Shown here piece by piece: positions 1 through 5,482 of a stretch of 10,158 nucleotides of DNA; positions within the stretch are counted from its first letter, which is position 1; each line of letters begins with the position of its first letter. Source of the DNA: Saprospiraceae bacterium (GTDB lineage Bacteria > Bacteroidota > Bacteroidia > Chitinophagales > Saprospiraceae); contig JALVCY010000401.1 of the NCBI GenBank assembly GCA_027009605.1, positions 1 to 10,158 of the forward strand, given 5' to 3'. Under the pieces are notes generated by a model. That model searched no databases and was not told the origin of the DNA. It saw only the letters and a program-made list of their open reading frames with translations. The translations under genes were made by a program, and so were the position numbers.

Positions 1-12
1 CGGTTTGTAATG

Positions 13-34
13 CCCCGAGATGATTTTATCGGGG
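13..34. repeat. Small inverted repeat downstream of the MATE gene
   Basis: CCCCGA at 13-18 pairs with TCGGGG at 29-34 across a 10-base loop. It lies about 60 bases past the stop of the minus-strand MATE gene. There is no clear U-tract on that side, so it is a weak terminator candidate and may simply be one of the short CCCGA/TCGGG palindromes common between genes in these genomes. Nothing else was recognised in 1-95. Confidence 0.3.
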
Positions 35-95
35 GATTGTGGAATGGGATACCTTCAGGAGAATTCAACTAAAACTATTGTCAACCCTCGTTCCT

Positions 96-1394
96 TTACC
101 TTAGACCTTTTCGATAGAGCCACGCCTGGCCGATACCCCTTAGCACTAAGAAGACCATTAAGCTCAACCAAAGACTATGAATCCCCATCTGTGTCCGTGT
201 CAAATAAAAAGTAAGCAAAAATGCCAAAAAGGCGATAATCATCGTATTGCGCATCGCTCGCGAAGCCGTTAGTCCCACAAAGACGCCATCCCAAATATAG
301 GAAGGTGTCCCTAGAACCGGCAAAAGGATGACCCAAAATAGTAAAGATTGGGCGTAGTCCATGACTTCTTGTTGGTTGGTGAAAATAGAAAGCAAGGCGT
401 CTCCCCAATACCAATAGACCAGACTATAGAGGAAGGCTAGCCCCATTCCCCAATAAAAAGAATGTCGAATGGTGCGCTCCAGTGTTTCCTGTTCTTGTGC
501 TCCTTTGTAGCGCCCGACGAGAGCTTCCGCCGCATAGGCAAAGCCGTCAACTCCAAAAGACATCCAATTCAGAAATTGTAGCAAAACTACATTGGCGGCA
601 AGCGCATAGTCCCCCATACGGGCAGATTGGCTATAGAAGAAAAAGAAAGTTGTCGAAAGACTCAATGTCCGTATAAAAATGTCTCGGTTAATCTTAAAAA
701 AGGTCTTTAAGGGAGCTAGCTCCAACCAAACTTTTTGCCGAAAGGCAGGAAACAAAAAGCGGTATTTTTTTACAAAAAAAAGTAAGCCGAAGCCTAGTCC
801 GCTGTATTGAGCGATGACGGTACCCCAAGCCACGCCTTCGACATTCATCCCAAAGTGATAAATCAGAAGATAGCTTAAAACAATATTCACCACATTGATG
901 AAAATGGTCAAAATCAGGGGAATTATCACATTTTGCATCCCGAAAAAAAAGCCAAAAAGACCATATAAACCCAATGTCGCAGGGGCAGCCCAAATACGCA
1001 CATCGTAGTAGCGATAAACGAATGGGGTAAGTGCGTCACTTGTCTGCATCAAATAAACCATAGCCGAACGGATAGGAATTTGTAGCATGAGCAATCCGGC
1101 TGATACGATAAAGGCTAAAAGTAAGGCTCTACCAATCGTATGAATCATTTGGGCCTCATCTTTTGCTCCATAGGCTTGTGCGGTGATGCCTACCGTGCCC
1201 ATCCGCAAAAAGCCAAAATTCCAATATAAAAAGTTAAATATCATGGAACCAATCCCAACCGCCCCCAGATGCTCCGCCGAAAATCGCCCCATCAACGCCG
1301 TATCTACTGAACTCAGTAAAGGGACAGAGATATTGGTCAAAATATTCGGAATAGCCAACCGAAGAATTTCTTTCGATGTTTTTTTTGATGTCAT
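96..1394 (-). CDS. MATE family efflux transporter (DinF-like)
   Basis: This is a full-length 432-residue inner-membrane protein, the usual size for the MATE (multidrug and toxic compound extrusion) family. It is almost entirely hydrophobic and fits about 12 transmembrane helices. The N-terminal stretch around residues 10-40 (LAIPNILTNISVPLLSSVDT followed by ALMGRF) is the characteristic MATE opening helix. A second, internally related half begins near residue 235 (NRDIFIRTLSLS). Overall resemblance is strongest to the DinF branch. Family members export cationic drugs or other small molecules in exchange for Na+ or H+; the substrate here cannot be read from sequence. The start is an ATG at 1394, and the coding region runs into A-rich codons as expected. 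It stands alone, with about 740 bp of repeats separating it from the next upstream minus-strand gene, so it is probably transcribed separately. No exact TAnnTTTG promoter box was found in its leader. Confidence 0.93.
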   Translation of the reverse strand: MTSKKTSKEILRLAIPNILTNISVPLLSSVDTALMGRFSAEHLGAVGIGSMIFNFLYWNFGFLRMGTVGITAQAYGAKDEAQMIHTIGRALLLAFIVSAGLLMLQIPIRSAMVYLMQTSDALTPFVYRYYDVRIWAAPATLGLYGLFGFFFGMQNVIIPLILTIFINVVNIVLSYLLIYHFGMNVEGVAWGTVIAQYSGLGFGLLFFVKKYRFLFPAFRQKVWLELAPLKTFFKINRDIFIRTLSLSTTFFFFYSQSARMGDYALAANVVLLQFLNWMSFGVDGFAYAAEALVGRYKGAQEQETLERTIRHSFYWGMGLAFLYSLVYWYWGDALLSIFTNQQEVMDYAQSLLFWVILLPVLGTPSYIWDGVFVGLTASRAMRNTMIIAFLAFLLTFYLTRTQMGIHSLWLSLMVFLVLRGIGQAWLYRKGLR

Positions 1395-1396
1395 TT

Positions 1397-1499
1397 CAAA
1401 GGCTCATGAGTCCGGTCAAACGACTCTGTTGACGAGTAGTTACATAGAGCTTACTAGTACAGCTTAAACAAAATTTTGTTCTCTTTGGCTGAGCCTTTG
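1397..1499. repeat. 10-bp inverted repeat bracketing the MATE leader, with a 14-bp internal palindrome
   Basis: CAAAGGCTCA at 1397-1406 is the exact reverse complement of TGAGCCTTTG at 1490-1499. Between them, at 1467-1480, is the perfect palindrome AACAAAATTTTGTT. The block begins just before the MATE start codon and ends where the tandem repeats begin, so it covers the whole short leader. No target duplication flanks it, so it is not called a mobile element. A 10-bp match at this distance could arise by chance about once in a window this size. Confidence 0.4.
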
Positions 1500-1501
1500 T
1501 A

Positions 1502-1740
1502 ACGGTGTAACGGTGTAACGGTATGACGGTCTAACGGCTAGGCAGCCAAGAGAACGCCCCCTTGAACGCCGCAGGCAAAGAACGGTATAACGGTATAACG
1601 GTGTAACGGTGTAACGGGTAGGCAGCCAAGAGATCTTGCCCCTTGAACGCTGCAGGCAAAGAACGGTGTAACGGTATAACGGTGTAACGGTGTAACGGGT
1701 AGGCAGGAAAGAGATCTTGCCCCTTGAACGCCGCAGGCAA
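1502..1740. repeat. Nested tandem repeat: three ~81-bp units, each with four 8-bp units
   Basis: Three head-to-tail units start at 1502, 1582 and 1663 (80, 81 and about 78 bp). Each opens with four copies of an 8-bp microsatellite, consensus ACGGTGTA with variants ACGGTATA, ACGGTATG and ACGGTCTA (1502-1533, 1582-1613, 1663-1694). A conserved spacer follows, containing GGCAGCCAAGAGATCTTGCC (GGCAGGAAAG in unit 3) and CCTTGAACGCCGCAGGCAA. Units 2 and 3 are the most alike. Because 81 is divisible by three, the minus strand stays open and gives a spurious repetitive reading frame. The array lies roughly 110-350 bases upstream of the MATE start codon. Arrays like this change copy number by slippage or recombination. 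Confidence 0.93.
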
Positions 1741-1749
1741 TTGAACAGA

Positions 1750-2137
1750 ATATCGAATGTAGAATGCCGAATGCCGAATAATGAAGTAAAAACTCAAGTA
1801 AAAACCCAAATCTTTCTCAACTAGCGCAGCGAATCAACTAGCGAAGCCTGCGAGCGAATCAACTTCTTCAACTAAAAACCAAACAGAAATCCAAATAGCC
1901 AAGACTAAAGTAAAATCCAAATCAAAAACCCAAATCATCTCAACCTGCGAAGCACTCAACCACGAAGTCCGCATCCACGATAGTAATCGGGACGAGTTCT
2001 CAACCTAGAGAGCCGAAGGCGAACGTCTCAACCTTCTCAACCAAAAACCAAAGAGGATATCGAATGCAGAATCCCGAATAACGAATGATGAAGTCAAGAG
2101 CAAACCACAACCCAAGCCAAAGCCCAAAGCCCCTACG
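1750..2137. repeat. Mosaic of low-complexity intergenic repeats, no gene
   Basis: Two related ~39-bp blocks built of short GAAT-containing words bracket this region: 1750-1788 (starting ATATCGAATGTAGAATGCCG) and 2057-2095 (starting ATATCGAATGCAGAATCCCG), both ending in ATGAAGT. Between them the plus strand is A/C-rich and contains many copies of a TCTCAAC or ATCAAC word, for example near 1815, 1833, 1857, 1938 and 2028. The word GCGAATCAACT is also repeated near 1830 and 1854. Just before the next gene, at 2101-2133, are short CCAAAGC-type iterations. No plausible coding sequence was found on either strand. This style of filler recurs between genes in Bacteroidota genomes; its function is unknown. 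Confidence 0.75.
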
Positions 2138-3319
2138 CTATCTTTCCGCCTTCAATTTACTCAAAAACATCCGGATTCTACCGATAGGTGCTTTTTGTGT
2201 TTGAGCGATTTCCAAGGCCTTTTCCCCTGTTTGGATGGCTTCCTTTTTCTTGTTGTTTTTGGCTAAGAGTTGGGCGTAAGTAAAATAGTATTCCCATAAT
2301 CCCCCGGTTTGGGCTGCTTTTTCTGCGAGTTCTTCGGCTAGTTTGGTTGCTTTAGGACTTGCCGGAAACGCAGAATATACATCTGTAGCCAATTTGTGTT
2401 GCTCGAAGGCATTCTTTTTGACTATTTTTTTGGCGTATTTTTTAGCACATTTTAGGTATTCCGCTTCGTTTTTGGTCGCTGCAAAATAACTTAAATCTGC
2501 TTGATATTTGAACGGTTTAGCCATCTCCGGATAGTGTTTTTTCATTTTGGACTTGGCTTCTTTGAGCAAGTTTTCGTCCTGAAACTCGATAGCTGTTTTT
2601 ACAGTTTGTTTGCAAGCCCTTTTGATTAAGTCTTTGACGGCTTTGGGGGATTTTATTTTTTCGATATCTTTTCGATGTTCGATTAACAAATCGAAGGCCT
2701 TGGAGTCTGCGCTTTGGACGGCATCGAAAATAAAAAGTAAATTTTCCGGAGTAGAAAGGTCTTTTTGCCGGCGCAAATAGATATTTACGGCTTTTGCGGT
2801 TGGTTTGCCGGCGTTATTTAGGGCTTTGACATACTTGCGTAAAAAAGCGGCGTCTCTTTTCCCTTGTTCAAAAAGGTCATTCATGTCGTCGATATTATCG
2901 TATAGAGCTAAGGCTTCTTGTCCCAATTTGATGAGACTTTCTGCCTGTTGTCCGCCAACTTTTTTCTTGACGACTTGGCCATTTTCATCAATAAAGAACA
3001 AGGTCGGATAAGCCCTTACGTGAAAAGCTTTACGAAAATCAATGTCTCCTTTTTCCATGTCAACTTTCATATTGATAAAACGGCTATTAAAGAAATCGCC
3101 TACTTTCTCTTGCGTAAATACATTTTTAGCCATCCTTCTACAGGGACCGCACCAAGAAGTATTGGCATCCACAAAGATCATGCGGCCTTCTTCTTTGGCT
3201 TTTTGTAAGGCTTCCGGCCACGTGCCATGAAAAAATTCAATGCCCTGAGCCATTCCGGAAAAGGAAAGTCCCAAGGCAAAAAGAAAAACTAGGCTGATTT
3301 TTATTGATTTCTCAAACAT
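2138..3319 (-). CDS. Secreted thioredoxin-fold protein with long helical C-terminus
   Basis: With an ATG start at 3319 the protein has 393 residues. Residues 1-25 form a Sec signal peptide (hydrophobic core VFLFALGLSF, likely cleavage after MAQ), so it acts in the periplasm or beyond. A thioredoxin-like domain follows at about 28-135, with the redox motif WCGPC at 56-60 and the cis-proline of AYPTLFF at P105. This resembles the thioredoxin_7/DUF255-like group of Bacteroidota. Residues 140-393 are helical, lysine-rich and TPR-like, with no recognised catalytic motif. A thiol reductase or oxidase role is likely from the CxxC; the partner is unknown. The upstream GH25 gene ends TGA at 3321-3319 and this ATG shares the final A (TGATG), indicating translational coupling. 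An in-frame GTG one codon earlier (3322) is possible but less likely. The annotation as a redox protein is firm; the exact role is not. Confidence 0.88.
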   Translation of the reverse strand: MFEKSIKISLVFLFALGLSFSGMAQGIEFFHGTWPEALQKAKEEGRMIFVDANTSWCGPCRRMAKNVFTQEKVGDFFNSRFINMKVDMEKGDIDFRKAFHVRAYPTLFFIDENGQVVKKKVGGQQAESLIKLGQEALALYDNIDDMNDLFEQGKRDAAFLRKYVKALNNAGKPTAKAVNIYLRRQKDLSTPENLLFIFDAVQSADSKAFDLLIEHRKDIEKIKSPKAVKDLIKRACKQTVKTAIEFQDENLLKEAKSKMKKHYPEMAKPFKYQADLSYFAATKNEAEYLKCAKKYAKKIVKKNAFEQHKLATDVYSAFPASPKATKLAEELAEKAAQTGGLWEYYFTYAQLLAKNNKKKEAIQTGEKALEIAQTQKAPIGRIRMFLSKLKAER

Positions 3320-4050
3320 CACAATGCTTTTTGTACACCGGCAGAGTCCGTCGATGTAGATTGGTATAATAATTTTTCAAAACTTTCTCTATCACTGTGA
3401 AAGACATCAAAATCCACACATCCTTTGATGCCGGTTAAATGTCCACAGTTTCCATATTGCCAAAACGACCAATGGCGGCCAAATGGTATAAATGGCGGAT
3501 TGTTAGGAGAATTATACCGGGCTATCCAGATGGGATAGTCCTTGAATTCTTCTCCGGTGAAGTGGGCTAAGTAGAATTTTTGGTAGGTATAGATGATGGG
3601 TTTTACGTTATAATGTTTTTCAATTAGTTGTAGCCAGCGGAGTGCACTTTGCCGGGGCGAAGCGTTTTGGTCTTTGTCCATGATTTCGACATCTAAGACA
3701 GGAGGTAAGTCTCCTTTTTCGAGCTGGACGGTTTGGATAAAATGCTTGGCCTGCTCTTCGGCAGAAGAATAGGGGCTAAAATAGTGGTAGGCTCCCCGAA
3801 CCAAACCGGCTTTTTTAATGTCATTCCAGAATTTTGGGAAAAGTGTGTCTTGGTGTTCGCTACCTTCGGTGGCTTTGACAAAAACGAAGTCAATATCTTG
3901 GTCGGCGACTTTGTTCCAATCAATAATCTGTTGATGGTGCGAAATATCAATGCCTTGTACCGCATAATCATCCATTCGCTTGGTCTCACGTGTACAGGAG
4001 ACTGCTAATAGAATAGTTATCCAAGCAAAGAGTCTTTTTTTGTATTGCAA
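3319..4050 (-). CDS. GH25 family lysozyme-like lipoprotein
   Basis: This 243-residue protein belongs to glycoside hydrolase family 25 (N-acetylmuramidases that cut the glycan strands of peptidoglycan). Expected landmarks are present in order: GIDISHHQ with D35, the FVKATEG strand near 57-63, AYHYF at 87-91, the catalytic LDVE pair D120/E122, and the terminal WQY...VDFDVF with D213/D215. Residues 1-19 look like a lipoprotein signal: basic start, hydrophobic core, then AVSC with C19 as the lipidated cysteine. It is therefore probably membrane-anchored and acts on the cell's own wall or on that of prey or competitors. The start is a TTG at 4050. An in-frame TAA at 4065-4063 limits any upstream extension, and the first in-frame ATG (M26) would remove the signal. 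It overlaps the thioredoxin-fold gene by one base, so the two form an operon. Confidence 0.93.
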   Translation of the reverse strand: MQYKKRLFAWITILLAVSCTRETKRMDDYAVQGIDISHHQQIIDWNKVADQDIDFVFVKATEGSEHQDTLFPKFWNDIKKAGLVRGAYHYFSPYSSAEEQAKHFIQTVQLEKGDLPPVLDVEIMDKDQNASPRQSALRWLQLIEKHYNVKPIIYTYQKFYLAHFTGEEFKDYPIWIARYNSPNNPPFIPFGRHWSFWQYGNCGHLTGIKGCVDFDVFHSDRESFEKLLYQSTSTDSAGVQKAL

Positions 4051-4071
4051 AATGGCTTTGAGTTATGCCTG

Positions 4072-4079
4072 CAAAATTA
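4072..4079 (-). promoter_or_regulatory. Candidate -7 promoter box for the GH25-thioredoxin operon
   Basis: Read on the minus strand this is TAATTTTG, an exact match to the Bacteroidota -7 consensus TAnnTTTG. It would place transcription start near 4065 and give a leader of about 15 bases before the TTG start at 4050. No convincing TTG-type -33 box is visible at the usual distance; that position falls inside the inverted repeat at 4087-4118. Confidence 0.4.
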
Positions 4080-4086
4080 GGGATAA

Positions 4087-4118
4087 AAAATGAGTAACGA
4101 CTCCACACGACTCATTTT
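4087..4118. repeat. 9-bp perfect inverted repeat overlapping the GH25 promoter region
   Basis: AAAATGAGT at 4087-4095 is the exact reverse complement of ACTCATTTT at 4110-4118, with a 14-base spacer holding two direct copies of CGACTC. A nested shorter dyad, GAGT-AACG-ACTC, lies at 4092-4103. It is immediately upstream of the candidate -7 box, where the -33 element would be, so it could be an operator. A hairpin in a leader is less likely because it is upstream of the expected start of transcription. Confidence 0.5.
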
Positions 4119-4451
4119 GGTTAAAAAAGTCTCTTTTTTGTGGTATTTCTGCTGTTTTGCGTTTGGATTGTGTCCAATGTCTCATTATTTTGGGGCTAAA
4201 ATCCAATTAGGAGTCCAAGCCCCCAAGTGACCACAGTCGGGAATTGAGATAAGGAGCAAAATCCATTATCTAATTTTTGGGAGTAAATCCAGCTATCTGT
4301 CGGCAAATCGCTCCTTTTAGTAGAAAATCCCGATTTTTAGAGGCTTTTGGGTGCTATTTTGCGTTAGTAAAGTAAATGAAAAACGAACATAATGCGCTCA
4401 ATTAATCATCCCGGTCTAAGTATTAGAGAACCAAAAAACACAATCACAAAA
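4119..4451. other. Divergent intergenic region with imperfect dyads and a recurring word
   Basis: No gene is supported here. Visible items are AAAAAAG-TCT-CTTTTTT at 4125-4141; an imperfect dyad TTGGGGCT (4190-4197) with AGCCCCCAA (4218-4226); and four similar words, GGGGCTAAAATCC (4192-4204), AGGAGCAAAATCC (4252-4264), GGGAGTAAATCC (4279-4290) and TAGTAGAAAATCC (4318-4330). The plus-strand TM2 gene should be driven from somewhere in this region, but no exact TAnnTTTG box was found on that strand close to it. Confidence 0.45.
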
Positions 4452-5222
4452 ATGAAAAAGAAGAATACCGCTGCATTATTGGCCATCTTTTTGGGTGTAT
4501 TTGGTGTGCACAAGTTTTATCTTGGGCAAGTTTTTTTAGGGGTGCTCTATGCTGTTTTCTCCGCAACCGGCATCCCCTTTTTGCTTTCTATCGTCGATGC
4601 CATTGTACTCCTTACGATGTCTGAAGAAAAATTCGATGCCAGATACAATAGTTTGGACGGCAACGTCAGCCGTAGAAGACATAAAGCCCATCGGTCAAAA
4701 AGGAGGAGAGACCCTAGAGTAAAAGAACGTCATCAGGTACAACCGGAGCGTCGTGTGTCCAATAGAGAGTTGACGTCCAGAGCGCAAAAGAAGGTGAAGT
4801 TTAAGAAGTTATATGCAGAAGGCTTAAAGCTCTTTAAAGACTATCAATTTGGTGAAGCAGAGCAAAAGTATTTGGAAGCCTTGGCTTTGGCGCCGGCACA
4901 TCCCCGGTTATTATTTGACTTGGCTTGCCTCTATTCGATGAAAGAAGAAACGGCGAAGGGATTTGAGTATTTGGAGCTGGCGGTGTATCATGGTTTTGAT
5001 AAATTTGACGAAATAGAGCATAATCCGTCTTTGGCTTACTTGCGTATTCTGGATGAATTTTTGGATTTTGCGAAAGCCGGATACAAGAGAGTGCATGAAA
5101 AGCAGGAAGAAAGCCTAAGCCCCGAAATGTTGGAAAAACTGAAGCAATTGGATATTTTGAAAAGCCGGGGATTGTTGACGGAGCTGGAGTTTGAAGAAGA
5201 ACGGAAGAAAATCTTATTGTAA
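4452..5222 (+). CDS. TM2-TPR-SHOCT domain membrane protein
   Basis: The 256-residue protein has four parts. Residues 1-66 are a TM2 domain: two membrane helices joined by the signature GVFGVHKFYLGQVFLG, ending with the SEEKFDARYN tail. Residues 73-115 are a strongly basic linker (RRRHKAHRSKRRR). Residues 118-212 carry TPR-like helices (AEGLKLFKDYQFGEAEQKYL, then HPRLLFDLACLYSM). Residues 226-256 are a SHOCT-type short helical tail (LEKLKQLDILKSRGLLTELE). TM2 proteins sit in the cytoplasmic membrane; TPR and SHOCT parts are usually protein-binding, so a scaffold or membrane-organising role is inferred. The start at 4452 was chosen because it follows an A-rich leader and begins exactly at the TM2 domain; an in-frame ATG at 4392 would add 20 unrelated residues. 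Its last codon and stop lie at the edge of an inserted mobile element: the stop TAA at 5220-5222 belongs to the element's terminal GTAA. Confidence 0.9.
   Translation: MKKKNTAALLAIFLGVFGVHKFYLGQVFLGVLYAVFSATGIPFLLSIVDAIVLLTMSEEKFDARYNSLDGNVSRRRHKAHRSKRRRDPRVKERHQVQPERRVSNRELTSRAQKKVKFKKLYAEGLKLFKDYQFGEAEQKYLEALALAPAHPRLLFDLACLYSMKEETAKGFEYLELAVYHGFDKFDEIEHNPSLAYLRILDEFLDFAKAGYKRVHEKQEESLSPEMLEKLKQLDILKSRGLLTELEFEEERKKILL
5211..5218. repeat. Target site duplication, left copy (ATCTTATT)
   Basis: ATCTTATT directly abuts the GTAACT left end of the miniature element and is repeated exactly at 5380-5387 after its right end. It is also coding: it covers codons Ile, Leu and two bases of the final Leu of the TM2 gene. 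An 8-bp duplication is typical of the IS66 family. Confidence 0.88.
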
Positions 5223-5235
5223 CTGTTTAGGTGCT

Positions 5236-5265
5236 CCTATTTTAAGGCAAAAAATAGGCATTTTT
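5236..5265 (+). terminator. Terminator-like hairpin inside the MITE left arm
   Basis: CCTATTTT (5236-5243) pairs perfectly with AAAATAGG (5251-5258) around a 7-base loop and is followed by CATTTTT. It lies 14 bases after the TM2 stop codon and could end its transcription. The stem is A/T-rich, so strength is uncertain. The hairpin was brought in by the element. Confidence 0.45.
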
Positions 5266-5275
5266 GTGTATGTTG

Positions 5276-5307
5276 ACGTAGGGACGCACGGCCGTGCGTC
5301 CCTACGT
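5276..5307. repeat. 32-bp perfect palindrome in the MITE centre
   Basis: ACGTAGGGACGCACGG at 5276-5291 is followed immediately by its exact reverse complement at 5292-5307, with no spacer. It is G/C-rich, in contrast to the A/T-rich arms of the surrounding element. Similar GTAGGGRCGCACGGCCGTGC palindromes are, to my knowledge, scattered between genes in many bacteria. It would form a very stable hairpin in RNA on either strand. Confidence 0.95.
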
Positions 5308-5379
5308 GAGAAAATTTTAGCAAAAACAGGCGCAAAAAGGACATTTTTTGACCAAAATAGTGGATACCTAAATAGTTAC

Positions 5380-5387
5380 ATCTTATT
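5380..5387. repeat. Target site duplication, right copy (ATCTTATT)
   Basis: This is an exact copy of 5211-5218, directly after the right end (...AGTTAC) of the miniature element. Joining the left flank to the sequence after this copy restores an empty site in which the TM2 gene would end Lys-Ile-Leu-Phe-stop, using the TAA at 5389-5391. Confidence 0.88.
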
Positions 5388-5407
5388 TTAACATTTTTAT
5401 AAGGAAC

Positions 5408-5482
5408 ATGGCTCGACGTTTATACGTTATCCAAATGAACGTAAGGGCAAAAAAGTTGTTTTGCCAAAAACCATTTGAATAA
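5408..5482 (+). CDS. Possible 24-codon upstream ORF abutting the CBS gene
   Basis: ATG at 5408 is preceded by AAGGA at 5401-5405. The frame runs 24 codons (MARRLYVIQMNVRAKK, then eight more residues) to TAA at 5480-5482, directly followed by the ATG of the CBS gene in the same frame (TAAATG). The peptide is basic and resembles no family I know. It could be a leader peptide coupled to the CBS gene, or chance. It is unlikely to be a broken N-terminus of the CBS protein, since the CBS domain begins directly at 5483. A hairpin (5446-5465) lies within it. Confidence 0.25.
   Translation: MARRLYVIQMNVRAKKLFCQKPFE
5446..5465 (+). promoter_or_regulatory. Hairpin in the leader of the CBS gene
   Basis: GGCAAAA at 5446-5452 pairs perfectly with TTTTGCC at 5459-5465 around AAGTTG, ending 17 bases before the CBS start codon. 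A hairpin here could influence ribosome access. Only the pairing is directly visible. Confidence 0.35.

Larger units (their letters stand above)
5219..5379. mobile_element. 161-bp miniature inverted-repeat element, IS66-like ends
   Basis: The left end reads GTAACTGTTTAGGT (5219-5232) and the right end, read on the opposite strand, GTAACTATTTAGGT (5379-5366): 13 of 14 bases match. Weaker symmetry continues inward for about 50 bp with shared TATTTT, CAAAAAAT and TTTTTG blocks in the same order. A perfect 8-bp direct repeat flanks the element. Ends beginning GTAA plus an 8-bp target duplication are the known signature of IS66-family transposition, so this is best read as a non-autonomous MITE mobilised by an IS66-type transposase encoded elsewhere; no transposase gene is inside it. 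Its centre holds a 32-bp perfect palindrome that may be a separate nested element. The insertion point is the last codon of the TM2 gene. The structure is read directly; the IS66 link is an inference from known family features. Confidence 0.87.

Noticed and set aside
20..214. Plus-strand frame at the left edge
   Set aside because: It mostly lies antisense to the 3' end of the MATE gene and has no recognisable features.
1502..1740. CRISPR array
   Set aside because: The units are directly contiguous with nearly identical interiors; there are no variable spacers and no cas genes nearby.
1531..1809. 92-codon minus-strand open frame through the tandem array
   Set aside because: Its protein is the 81-bp repeat translated in a constant frame (LPAAFKG...YPLHRYTVIPL), followed by translated GAAT-word repeat. 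The frame stays open only because the unit length is divisible by three.
4392..4451. Upstream start for the TM2 gene at 4392
   Set aside because: The 20 extra residues are polar and unlike TM2 proteins, which normally begin right at the hydrophobic domain; the ATG at 4452 has the better A-rich leader.
5219..5379. Interpreting the inverted repeats only as a transcription terminator
   Set aside because: The exact 8-bp duplication of flanking DNA and the clean restoration of an empty site are not explained by a terminator and require an insertion event.
5191..5391. 66-codon plus-strand open frame spanning the end of TM2 and the MITE
   Set aside because: It is out of frame with TM2, runs through the inverted repeats and the palindrome, and encodes no recognisable protein.
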